A stretch of DNA of 36,090 nt from JAVRLB01 sp049965455 (lineage in GTDB: Archaea > Thermoplasmatota > Thermoplasmata > Thermoplasmatales > ARK-15): positions 1 through 36,090 of the forward strand of contig JBMFWH010000010.1 in the NCBI GenBank assembly GCA_049965455.1, given 5' to 3'. A program made the position numbers and the translations under genes. Numbering within the stretch: position 1 is the stretch's first letter; each line of letters starts with the position of its first letter. Below are positions 1 through 7,040 of this stretch, piece after piece. Under the pieces are notes generated by a model, which saw nothing but the letters and a program-made list of their open reading frames with translations, ran no database searches and was not told the origin of the DNA.

Positions 1-7
1 GTTTAAG

Positions 8-27
8 TATCCCTGAATTCACAGGGA
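8..27. other. Short perfect hairpin, role unknown
   Basis: ATCCCTG and CAGGGAT form a perfect 7-bp stem around a 6-base loop. No T-tract follows on either strand, so it does not look like a standard archaeal terminator. The gene to its left lies outside the window, so this could be a trailer structure, an operator or chance. The remaining bases up to the HD gene carry no convincing gene. Confidence 0.3.
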
Positions 28-141
28 TGATAACTTCCAAAGGTGGATGTTAACATGGTTAATGGAAATCGTAACCTTAATAATACCATATATCTACTAT
101 GAAAAAGTTAAAATTTAAAAGACCATCATTTGATTCAGGAG

Positions 142-1440
142 ATGAGCGATTTGAGAGATTTTAAGATTATTCATGACTCTGTGCATGGTTCCATAAAACT
201 AGAAGAACCTCTAATCTCATTGCTTGAAACTCCAGAACTGCAGAGGATGAACAGTATCCGGCAGCTGGGGCTAACATACCTGATCTTTCCGGGCGCAAAC
301 CATACCCGATTAGAACATTCGCTCGGAACAGCCTATCTGGCAGAGCAGGTATCAAGGTCCCTGACCCTGAACAGTCACGAAACATTGTTGCTGCGTGCTG
401 CAGGATTGTTGCATGACCTAGGACATTCTCCCTATTCACATACGTTAGAAAAGTTCCTGTTTGAAAAGATTGGAAAGAATCATATGGAGATCACGAAAGA
501 TATTATAACAGGGTCATTAAAAATCATAGAGGATAGAAATGGAAATACGATAAGAGAGATATTGGAACAGCATGGCATAGACGTCGAAAAATTGTGCTCA
601 ATAATTACAGGAACATTGAAAAATAGAGATAGTTTAGAGATGCATATCAATGAGCAAGGTCAGGGATTTTTTTCAGAACCGGACAGGTACCTGACCGAGA
701 TAATAAACGGAAATATAGATGTGGATCAGCTGGATTACCTGGTGCGCGATGCACATTACACGGGCGTTGCATATGGAGTGATCGACATACCACGGATCAT
801 AAACACGATCCGCATATTCAATGGCTCTATATCCATTGACAAAAAAGGCGTATCCGCAATTGAGGGCATACTGGTAGCAAGGGCTTTGATGTACTCTTCC
901 GTCTATTTCCACAAGACTGCCAGGATCGCAGAACTTATGCTGACGCGCGGTGTTGAAGAACTAAAGTTTAGAATGTGGAGTGACCTATACAGGTTAGGGG
1001 ATTCAGAACTCATCTCACTTTTGATCAATTCTGAAGGGTACTCTAAAGATATCGGATTGAGGCTGAAATATCGCAGGTTATACAAAAGAGCTTATGTTAA
1101 ATATTTTGAGGAACTTAATGAACAAGAAACAGAAAGGATAATAGAGTATTCAGATACAAAAAAGATCAGAAAGCTAGAAAGAGAAATTGCAGAAGATTTG
1201 GGACTGGAAGATGGAAGCGTACTGATAGACGTCCCGGAAAAGGACATTATTTTGAACGAGCCTAGATTTAACAGGGCGGATATAAAGATATATGATGAAA
1301 ATAAGGTACAAAACCTGTACTCAATTTCCCCTCTCGCAAAATCCATAACAAACAGAAGAGCTTTTGACTGGGTATTTATGGCGATTACACCAGAAGAACA
1401 CACGGAAAAAGTAAATAAAAAATTAAAAAATATTTTTTAA
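142..1440 (+). CDS. HD-domain phosphohydrolase (dNTPase/SAMHD1-like family)
   Basis: Predicted metal-dependent phosphohydrolase of the HD superfamily. The family includes dGTP triphosphohydrolases and SAMHD1-type enzymes; the substrate here is unknown. The metal ligands are visible: His59 in a TRLEHS context, His91-Asp92 in LLHDLGHSPYSH, and Asp198 in DQLDYLVRD. The N-terminus has the usual family opening (FKIIHDSVHG). The C-terminal third is charged and less recognisable. Three starts compete: TTG 130, ATG 142 and TTG 151. ATG 142 is chosen because a TATA-like TTAAAATTTAAAA (108-120) would place transcription start almost on it (leaderless). TTG 151 is also credible because GGAGATGA lies 5 bases before it. 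The gene converges on the thermosome with 6 bases between stops, in a T/A-rich junction that may terminate both. At 432 residues it is a normal length for the family. Confidence 0.85.
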   Translation: MSDLRDFKIIHDSVHGSIKLEEPLISLLETPELQRMNSIRQLGLTYLIFPGANHTRLEHSLGTAYLAEQVSRSLTLNSHETLLLRAAGLLHDLGHSPYSHTLEKFLFEKIGKNHMEITKDIITGSLKIIEDRNGNTIREILEQHGIDVEKLCSIITGTLKNRDSLEMHINEQGQGFFSEPDRYLTEIINGNIDVDQLDYLVRDAHYTGVAYGVIDIPRIINTIRIFNGSISIDKKGVSAIEGILVARALMYSSVYFHKTARIAELMLTRGVEELKFRMWSDLYRLGDSELISLLINSEGYSKDIGLRLKYRRLYKRAYVKYFEELNEQETERIIEYSDTKKIRKLEREIAEDLGLEDGSVLIDVPEKDIILNEPRFNRADIKIYDENKVQNLYSISPLAKSITNRRAFDWVFMAITPEEHTEKVNKKLKNIF

Positions 1441-1446
1441 AATATT

Positions 1447-3069
1447 TTAATCTTCAGACTCGGGTCTGTTTTTAGGCGCGGGTGGTGCTCCAGATCCTCC
1501 TTTGGATGCTACAACATCATCAATTCTCAGTATCATTATTGCTGCATCTGTTGCAGAATTGATTGCCTGTTTACCAACGCGTATCGGTTCTATAACGCCC
1601 AGAGCTTTCATATCGTCAATTTTGCCAGTAAATACGTTCACGCCTGAATTAACATTTCCTTCTTTGTGCGACTTTCTGAGATCTATCAATATGTCAATCG
1701 GATCCAGACCCGCATTTTCTGCAAGTGTTCTTGGCACAATCTCCATAGCGTCTGCAAATTTCTCAATAGCAAGCTGTTCTCTCCCGCCAATAGTAGATGC
1801 ATATTCTCTGAGCTTCAAAGCGATCTCGGTAGCAGCAGAGCCTGCACCGGTTACAATCTTGCCGTCTTCTACAGTTTTAGCAACTACATGCAGTGAATCT
1901 TGCATAGATCTCTCAATCTCATCAACAACGTGTTCAGTACCGCCCCTGATCAGGATTGATACCGCTTTTGGATTTTTGCAGCCTGTAACAAAGGTCATAT
2001 GATCTTCTCCGATCTTGTGCTCTTCAACCTGTGCTGCATGCCCGAGATCCTCAGCGGAAAGGTCATCCAGGTTCGTAATAATTTTCGCGTCTGTAGCTTT
2101 AGCTAACTTTTCAATATCGCTCTTTTTCACTCTTCTGGCAGCGTATATGCCTTTTTTGGCCAGGAAGTGCTGGGCCATATCGTCTATGCCTTTCTGGGAT
2201 AGTACAACATTTGCGCCAGTAGCTATTATCTTATCAACCATCTCTTTAAGCATTCTCTCTTCTTCATCCAGGAAATTATGGATCATTGAAGGATCTTTAA
2301 TCTGGATATTTGTGTCAATTTCTGGCTTTTTGATCTCTAACGCTACGTTCAGTAAAGCTATTTTAGCGTTTTTAACAGTACCAGGCATTTCCGGGTGCGC
2401 TTTTTCTTTGTCCACGATAATTCCGTCAATAAGCTGTGTATCGTCAATAGAGCCACCCTGCTTCTTTATTACCTGAATGTTGTCAAGATCCGCATATACT
2501 TTCCCATTCACTTTTTCTATTATTTTAGAAACTGCGTCGACTGAGATGCTTGCAAGCAGGTCTTTGGACATACTTGCACCTTTGCTTCCAAGCGCGGTTT
2601 TACCGATCTTTAATAATACTTCCCTGTTATCAATGGAAATCTTTTCTGATATGCTCTCCAATATCTCTTTCGCTCTTTCAGATGCCAATCTGTAACCACT
2701 TGTTATGACTGTTGGGTGCACATTTTGCTCCAGCAAACTCTCAGCCTGTTTTAATAATTCGCCCGTTAAAATTACAGCTGTTGTGGTTCCATCTCCGGCC
2801 TCTTGATCTTGCGTTTTAGCAACTTCTACCATCATCTTTGCTGCCGGATGGTCAACATCAATTTCCTTCATTACTGTCACACCATCATTAGTAATAACTA
2901 CATCTCCAAGCCCATCAACTAACATTTTATCCATGCCGCGAGGCCCCAATGTAGACCTTACTGCTTCTGCTATAGCTTTGGCTGCAGCAATATTGTTTTT
3001 CATTGCATCTTTACCTGTTTCTCTCTTTGTACCTTCTTTAAGTATAAATATAGGTTGTCCTGATATCAT
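1447..3069 (-). CDS. thsB: Thermosome subunit, beta type (group II chaperonin)
   Basis: ATP-driven group II chaperonin subunit that forms double-ring cages for protein folding in the cytoplasm. Visible motifs are the nucleotide-binding LGPRGMDKMLV near residue 41, NDGVT near 61 and the catalytic GDGTT at 92-96. The N-terminus (ISGQPIFILKEGT) resembles Thermoplasma beta subunits more than alpha. The C-terminus ends in a Gly/Pro/Lys-rich tail. ATG 3069 is preferred over GTG 3081 because GAGGTGA lies 8 bases upstream of it, while GTG 3081 is part of that site. At 540 residues it is full length. It is monocistronic. Its TATA (TTTATATA, 3114-3121 on the minus strand) is preceded 17 bp upstream by a 24-bp element shared with the VAT and alpha/beta-hydrolase promoters, implying common control. 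Confidence 0.97.
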   Translation of the reverse strand: MISGQPIFILKEGTKRETGKDAMKNNIAAAKAIAEAVRSTLGPRGMDKMLVDGLGDVVITNDGVTVMKEIDVDHPAAKMMVEVAKTQDQEAGDGTTTAVILTGELLKQAESLLEQNVHPTVITSGYRLASERAKEILESISEKISIDNREVLLKIGKTALGSKGASMSKDLLASISVDAVSKIIEKVNGKVYADLDNIQVIKKQGGSIDDTQLIDGIIVDKEKAHPEMPGTVKNAKIALLNVALEIKKPEIDTNIQIKDPSMIHNFLDEEERMLKEMVDKIIATGANVVLSQKGIDDMAQHFLAKKGIYAARRVKKSDIEKLAKATDAKIITNLDDLSAEDLGHAAQVEEHKIGEDHMTFVTGCKNPKAVSILIRGGTEHVVDEIERSMQDSLHVVAKTVEDGKIVTGAGSAATEIALKLREYASTIGGREQLAIEKFADAMEIVPRTLAENAGLDPIDILIDLRKSHKEGNVNSGVNVFTGKIDDMKALGVIEPIRVGKQAINSATDAAIMILRIDDVVASKGGSGAPPAPKNRPESED

Positions 3070-3134
3070 ATTACCATTCACCTCGATTGTTGTTAACTGT
3101 AAAATACTTCTTCTATATAAATTTATTCATGCTC

Positions 3135-3158
3135 TGTAACTGGTCACAATTATGAAAC
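3135..3158 (-). promoter_or_regulatory. Shared upstream element, copy 1 (thermosome promoter)
   Basis: Read on the minus strand, this carries TTCATAATTGTGACC and then TTACA. It matches the element upstream of VAT (36013-36036) at 20 of 24 positions and the one upstream of the hydrolase (3287-3310) at 18 of 24. Its inner edge is about 17 bp upstream of the centre of the thermosome TATA box (3114-3121), where an archaeal activator would contact DNA next to the BRE. No palindrome is apparent. Binding by a specific regulator is inferred. Confidence 0.7.
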
Positions 3159-3216
3159 GGCAATCTAAAAGAAAGTGACTTTAATCCAATATATTTTTAA
3201 TTTATTATTATTACAA
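3135..3216 (-). repeat. About 80-bp upstream repeat, copy 1
   Basis: This segment aligns with 36013-36090 upstream of VAT. About 71 of 78 aligned positions are identical, with one 1-base and one 3-base gap. The second copy is cut by the window edge. Both copies have the same orientation relative to the downstream gene. The proximal 24 bp is the shared element; the rest is AT-rich. It may be a duplicated regulatory region or a small mobile element, but no terminal inverted repeats or target duplication were found. Confidence 0.75.
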
Positions 3217-3286
3217 AATAAAATATATTATCTATCCTTTAAATACGGTAAAAATTACGCATAATACTAGCTTTTATGAGAACTTA

Positions 3287-3310
3287 ACTTCAGAATCGTG
3301 ACCTATTACA
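3287..3310 (+). promoter_or_regulatory. Shared upstream element, copy 3 (hydrolase promoter)
   Basis: ACTTCAGAATCGTGACC followed by TATTACA matches the VAT copy at 21 of 24 positions and has the same polarity relative to its gene. The following promoter has a BRE-like GAAAAGG and a TATA-like TTTTTAAAT (3325-3333). The element edge is about 18 bp from the TATA centre, the same spacing as at thermosome and VAT. Predicted transcription start is about 3355, so the ATG at 3356 would be leaderless. Confidence 0.7.
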
Positions 3311-3355
3311 ACATATGAAAAGGTTTTTTAAATTGAAATATATTATTAAAAAATC

Positions 3356-3985
3356 ATGATATCTGAGAATATAGAATCATTAAAAGATATTGAAATTCAC
3401 TACTTAAAAAATGGATTTGCAAAAAGTAAAGTTTTATTATTGCATGGATACAGTTTCAACGCCAATACGTGGAAAGATCTTAAAACCATTGAGATACTGG
3501 AAGATAAAGGGTTCGGGACCATTGCATTAGATTTTCCCGGATTTGGGAAATCAGAAAGGCTGAAAGGTCTGAACTATTCTGTGTACCCTCTCAAATCAGA
3601 TAATGATATTAAAATCAGCATTGAGTTTTTAGAAGAGTTCATAGAGAAGCATTTTAATACTGTTTCAATAGTAGGCCCTTCAATGGGAGCACACTTAGCA
3701 ATAAACTACCTGATCAATCATCCCTCAAATGTTGATAAACTGATCTTAATTGGCCCTGTCGGGTTTAAGCAGAAAAACACTGTTGCACGCCTAAAAAACA
3801 TAAATAACCAGGTCCTGATAATGAGGGGAGAGAGGGACAGTATAGCTTCCGAACAGGATGTAATTGATTTAAAAAACATGATAAAAAACTCCATAATGAT
3901 CCAGTATCCTAATGCCGGACATCCATGCTATTTGGATGTTCCAGACCTATTTCACAGGGATCTGCTTGAATTCTTGAGAAAATGA
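3356..3985 (+). CDS. Alpha/beta-fold hydrolase
   Basis: Small cytoplasmic alpha/beta hydrolase of unknown substrate. The triad is visible: nucleophile Ser109 in GPSMG (GxSxG elbow), Asp161 in GERDS and His189 in AGHPCY. The oxyanion region is LLLHGYS near residues 28-33. At 209 residues it is shorter than typical esterases because almost no cap lies between the GPVGF strand and the acid-bearing strand, so an open active site for a small or exposed ester is likely. The ATG sits about 26 bp after a TATA box (leaderless), and the promoter carries the element shared with thermosome and VAT. Its stop overlaps the next ATG (ATGA), so it is translationally coupled to the reductase-like gene. Confidence 0.88.
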   Translation: MISENIESLKDIEIHYLKNGFAKSKVLLLHGYSFNANTWKDLKTIEILEDKGFGTIALDFPGFGKSERLKGLNYSVYPLKSDNDIKISIEFLEEFIEKHFNTVSIVGPSMGAHLAINYLINHPSNVDKLILIGPVGFKQKNTVARLKNINNQVLIMRGERDSIASEQDVIDLKNMIKNSIMIQYPNAGHPCYLDVPDLFHRDLLEFLRK

Positions 3986-4872
3986 GAAAAATGTTGGTAT
4001 TAGGTGCAGATTCCCTGATAGGGCAATGTTTCATTAGAAATTATAATGAGTTTAAGATATTTGGTACTTATCATTATGCGCCTGTTAAAGTTCCAAACAT
4101 TGAAACTTTCACGTTAGATCTGAAATTTTCAAACCAGATCATCAGCATTATCGATGAACTTAGGCCAGATTTGATAATTAACACAGCGGGAAGAACCAAT
4201 ATTGACTATTGTGAGGCTAATCCCATAGATGCATATTTAATAAATGAACTTGCGACCAAAAATATTGTTTTCGCTGCTAAAAAAAATGGGTCGTTCCTGA
4301 TTCAAATATCTTCTGACCTGGTGTTTGATGGATTTGTTAGGGCAAGCCATGATGAAGAGCAAGAGACTAATCCAATATCTGTGCTCGGTAAAACAAAATT
4401 GAATGCAGAAAACATAATAAGAAGCAGTCTTAATGACTACTTGATTATCAGGACCGGCCCGATATTCGGCTGGAACTGTATTACTAAAAAGAGAAACTAC
4501 GTTACCTGGATATTGGAGACCCTAAAAGCCAATAAAGAGATAAGCCTGGTCACAGATCAATACTCAAACTACACCTCGAACGATTTTGTGTGCAGTTCCG
4601 CCTTAAAACTTTACAAAAGTGGTCTTGTTGGCATCTTTAACATATCCTCAAAAGATTGTATTTCTCAATATGCGCTCGGGCTGAAAATTGCAGAGATATT
4701 TGGTCTTAATAGGCAGTTAATTAAAATGACCAGTTCTAAAAAAGTTAGAATGATCGGGCACATTCCAAAATACGCCTGCCTAGATACCTCAAAACTAAAA
4801 AATGCAATAGGGTCAGATATTCCGGATACAGAATCAATGCTTGTAATGATGAAAGATCAAGGTTGCAAATAA
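3982..4872 (+). CDS. RmlD-like NAD(P)-binding sugar-nucleotide reductase homologue
   Basis: Extended short-chain dehydrogenase of the RmlD (dTDP-4-dehydrorhamnose reductase) / MAT2B type. Seen: a Rossmann glycine motif (VLGADSLIGQ, residues 6-15), NTAGRTNIDYCE near 67-78, and ISSDLVFDG at 109-117. The family catalytic motif YGKTKL is instead LGKTKL here: Leu135 replaces the catalytic Tyr, while Lys139 is kept. The protein may therefore bind nucleotide without doing standard SDR chemistry, as in MAT2B-like regulatory subunits, or use a different acid. Its start overlaps the hydrolase stop by 4 bases, so the two are one operon. No other sugar-nucleotide genes lie nearby, which weakens a rhamnose-pathway assignment. 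Confidence 0.8.
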   Translation: MRKMLVLGADSLIGQCFIRNYNEFKIFGTYHYAPVKVPNIETFTLDLKFSNQIISIIDELRPDLIINTAGRTNIDYCEANPIDAYLINELATKNIVFAAKKNGSFLIQISSDLVFDGFVRASHDEEQETNPISVLGKTKLNAENIIRSSLNDYLIIRTGPIFGWNCITKKRNYVTWILETLKANKEISLVTDQYSNYTSNDFVCSSALKLYKSGLVGIFNISSKDCISQYALGLKIAEIFGLNRQLIKMTSSKKVRMIGHIPKYACLDTSKLKNAIGSDIPDTESMLVMMKDQGCK

Positions 4873-5129
4873 GTATAATTTATTCTTTAACATATATGTT
4901 TCAACCACCCGCAAATTATTGATATTTAAATCCTCTACTATATAATAATACTATGAAGGTAATATTAAGTTGGATGAATAATATTTTTTACTCCTTTTTT
5001 CATGAATAATACGTATATTTTAATATCACTTTTTTGTTATGTATTTAACTAACATAGAAAAACAATTAAAAGATATGTACTATACTCGCTAAAAGTAAAA
5101 AATGATCCAACCGTCAATTTCCGCCATAG
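4873..5129. other. Intergenic region, no supported gene
   Basis: AT-rich spacer between the reductase-like gene and MITE copy A. ATTTAAAT (4924-4931) lies about 26 bp before an ATG at 4953 that opens only an 18-codon frame. This is too little to call a gene, though a short transcript could start there. Confidence 0.5.
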
Positions 5130-5300
5130 ATAAAATAGTCGCTGTCAATTTTTCGTTGAAAATATTAAAAATAGCATCAGTTATCATACTACACATATTT
5201 CAAAAAATATTCAAATTAAATGATCCAGATAAAAGCTATGCCTTCGGCAAAATGAAATAATAAGCAAGTATCAACGAAGAGTTGACATGATCATAAAATA
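5130..5300 (+). mobile_element. 155-bp MITE copy A with 8-bp target duplication
   Basis: The element is 5138-5292. It is flanked by perfect 8-bp direct repeats ATAAAATA (5130-5137 and 5293-5300). Its ends are imperfect inverted repeats sharing TGTCAA and TTCGTTGA (16 of 22 positions match). A second copy in reverse orientation lies at 20129-20283 and differs at only about two positions. The interior has no full gene, but one frame is open from the left end to a TAA near 5261. That frame encodes a basic, hydrophobic tail ending DPDKSYAFGKMK, which resembles the C-terminus of a transposase. It is probably an internal-deletion derivative of a full insertion sequence elsewhere in the genome. The right end lies about 40 bp before the next start codon. 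Confidence 0.92.
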
Positions 5301-5339
5301 CAAAAATTTTTATTGTATTATATTATATCCTCATTACTA

Positions 5340-5717
5340 ATGCAAACTGTAAATGTGATAAGTAGGGATATTCTGATTAAGGTGCTGAAAAAATTGTTGA
5401 CCGGTAAAGATATAGAGCCACAGTACATAGAAGAACTTGCAGATTATGTCCTTACATTTTTTGGGTTTGGGGATTCTATTATAGATAATATATTAACACC
5501 TCCGGACCGGGATATATTTTATATGCTGGAAGAACTGGGAATATTAAGAACAGATATGGAAGAGATAATACTGGTAAAAGGCAAAAACTGGAGGATCCAT
5601 TATTGGGAATACAGAAAAGATAAGATCAAAGAGTATCTCACGCCAGAAAAGAAAAAGGCAAATCCTTCATTGTCTGAGCTTTATGATAAATTCTTTGCAA
5701 CTCATGATGACATTTAA
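5340..5717 (+). CDS. Conserved hypothetical archaeal protein (possibly DUF6015-like)
   Basis: Soluble 125-residue protein, acidic in the middle and lysine-rich at the end. The N-terminal helix-rich part (ISRDILIKVLKKLLTGKD) is followed by FFGFGDSIIDN and DRDIFYMLEELGIL, then IHYWEYRKDK. This is reminiscent of a small archaeal family of unknown function (DUF6015 from memory, not verified). ATG 5340 is chosen over TTG 5313 because the TTG codons lie inside the T/A-rich promoter stretch. With TATA-like sequence at 5308-5326, a very short or absent leader is expected. No function can be assigned. The MITE inserted about 40 bp upstream may supply or disturb regulatory sequence. Confidence 0.75.
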   Translation: MQTVNVISRDILIKVLKKLLTGKDIEPQYIEELADYVLTFFGFGDSIIDNILTPPDRDIFYMLEELGILRTDMEEIILVKGKNWRIHYWEYRKDKIKEYLTPEKKKANPSLSELYDKFFATHDDI

Positions 5718-6053
5718 GTTCATAACTCAATTGATTATTTATTTTCAATCCAAAAAATTTAGAGTCCAAATTATTGAATTATATTAATGCGCCTCCTATT
5801 TTTATTTCCCATCACCTTCAAACAACGCTTAAAATTGTGATTCTCCATAGTAATAACCTAATTTAACATTCTTATTTTTACATATCCTTCAATAATTCCC
5901 TTCAATAGATTTATACTGCGGTATTCTGATAGTTTTTGCAAGCCCATAAAATAGTATGTTTTTTTACAGTCAAATGTTTCGAGGCTTTACAGTAAAAATA
6001 AAAACAGCATATTTAAATACCAAATATAATATTATGTATTACAGTGATGTATA
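5718..6053. other. Intergenic region, promoter only
   Basis: AT-rich, with no open frame of useful length on either strand. A TATTTAAATA box (6009-6018) and a possible ribosome site GTGATG (6044-6049) precede the next gene. Nothing else was recognised. Confidence 0.55.
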
Positions 6054-6467
6054 ATGATGCCGGCTCAGCAAATAGCATATGTACCATCTGATATTTCCAC
6101 AATAAGAACGATGAACAAGATTGCAAAAATCCTGGCTCTAATATTTGGTATTATATTCATAATAGTAGGTATAGTTACAATACTCTTTATTGTAGGAATA
6201 CTGCCACTTATATGGGGGATAGTAAATCTGATAATATATTCAAAGATTAACACAATAAATTTACTTGTGGATCAGCAGAGATACGTAGATGCAAAGAATA
6301 AAACGTTAGTATGGATGATCATTGGATTCATTTTTGCAGGTGTAATAGTTGGAGTTCTTTTACTGATCTCTTACTTGAAATATGATGATGTAATAAGAGC
6401 AATTCAGCAAAATTATTCACAGCAGAACAATCAAGGCATTCCACCACAGCAACCACCAACTTTGTGA
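6054..6467 (+). CDS. Small three-helix membrane protein, unknown function
   Basis: Predicted inner-membrane protein of 137 residues. A short polar N-terminus leads into hydrophobic helices at about 23-45, 47-63 and 85-108, with a 20-residue polar loop (INLLVDQQRYVDAKNKT) between the second and third. The C-terminal tail is rich in Gln, Asn and Pro (QQNYSQQNNQG, then PPQQPP), like tails of small archaeal and bacterial membrane proteins of the DUF4064/Yip1-like type. That likeness is compositional only. Two adjacent ATGs occur (6054 and 6057); the first is used. It stands alone with its own TATA-type promoter. No function is assigned. Confidence 0.75.
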   Translation: MMPAQQIAYVPSDISTIRTMNKIAKILALIFGIIFIIVGIVTILFIVGILPLIWGIVNLIIYSKINTINLLVDQQRYVDAKNKTLVWMIIGFIFAGVIVGVLLLISYLKYDDVIRAIQQNYSQQNNQGIPPQQPPTL

Positions 6468-6783
6468 GCTCCACACATAGTTCGCGTAGCAGACCTCCCA
6501 CTTCAACGACCGGATTTGCCCTTTCAGGTAATCTTCAAATCAAGTGCGTGAGTTCTGACTTTCTCCTTACTTTTTAACCATGTTATGATTTCTGAGGAAA
6601 CCTTGCGTTGTATATTTCATGGAAAAGTTATGGAGTATTTTTAGAACAACGATCTGTGAATTCTCATATTATGAACCTATAGGTTCTCATTGTGATGTTT
6701 TACCCCTTCTGGATTCATGCATATTTTTATAGATTATAAAATTTCGCTCGCTTTCATCCTCCATCTTGAAATGTAAAAAGCAG
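6468..6783. other. Intergenic region, less AT-rich and non-coding
   Basis: The first 90 bases are noticeably richer in G+C than other spacers here and have no open frame, as expected of a decayed mobile element or lost gene. A perfect 14-bp palindrome, GAACCTATAGGTTC, sits at 6673-6686. No transposase fragment could be recognised. A T-tract just left of the tRNA on the minus strand may end its transcript. Confidence 0.4.
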
Positions 6784-6868
6784 TGCAGGGGGAGGGATTT
6801 GAACCCTCGAAGTCCTACAACACGGGATCTTAAGTCCCGCTCCTTTGGCCAAGCTCGAAAACCCCTGC
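6784..6868 (-). tRNA. trnL-UAA: tRNA-Leu (anticodon UAA)
   Basis: Reads on the minus strand as a type II tRNA. The acceptor stem is GCAGGGG/CCCCTGC with discriminator A. The anticodon stem-loop is CGGGA-CTTAAGA-TCCCG (anticodon TAA). A long variable arm follows, then a T arm GAGGG-TTCAAAT-CCCTC. The long variable arm and A73 are leucine identity features in archaea. No intron interrupts the anticodon loop and the 3' CCA is not encoded. Confidence 0.97.
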
Positions 6869-6985
6869 AAATGTAGGGTTATTGTGCTCAAATCACAAAG
6901 CAACTATTTTTTCCAGCATAGTTTGCCAGGTTCTATAATCTAGCCTATAGCGAGGAATATTAAATAGCTTATAAATGTTTTTATC

Positions 6986-7022
6986 AAAAAAATTCTGTGC
7001 CTCATCAGCAGAAGAGACACAG
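6986..7022 (-). terminator. Terminator-like hairpin after sucD
   Basis: On the minus strand, CTGTGTCTC pairs with GAGGCACAG (9 bp including one G-T) around a 10-base loop, followed after two bases by seven T residues. It starts 19 bases after the sucD stop. It is probably the 3' end of the sucCD transcript; archaeal termination depends mainly on the T-tract. Confidence 0.65.
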
Positions 7023-7040
7023 TTTTTAGAGATTAGCTTT

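Noticed and set aside
67..76. AATCGTAACC as a fourth copy of the shared upstream element (HD gene)
   Set aside because: Only the core is similar, the TTACA half is missing, and the distance to the TATA-like box is about 31 bp instead of 17-18.
1502..2002. Long plus-strand open frame opposite the thermosome
   Set aside because: Antisense shadow of a strongly conserved gene; composition (Ser/Ile/Thr-rich) is typical of such frames.
4953..5009. 18-codon frame about 26 bp after a TATA-like sequence
   Set aside because: Too short and AT-rich to support as a gene without conservation.
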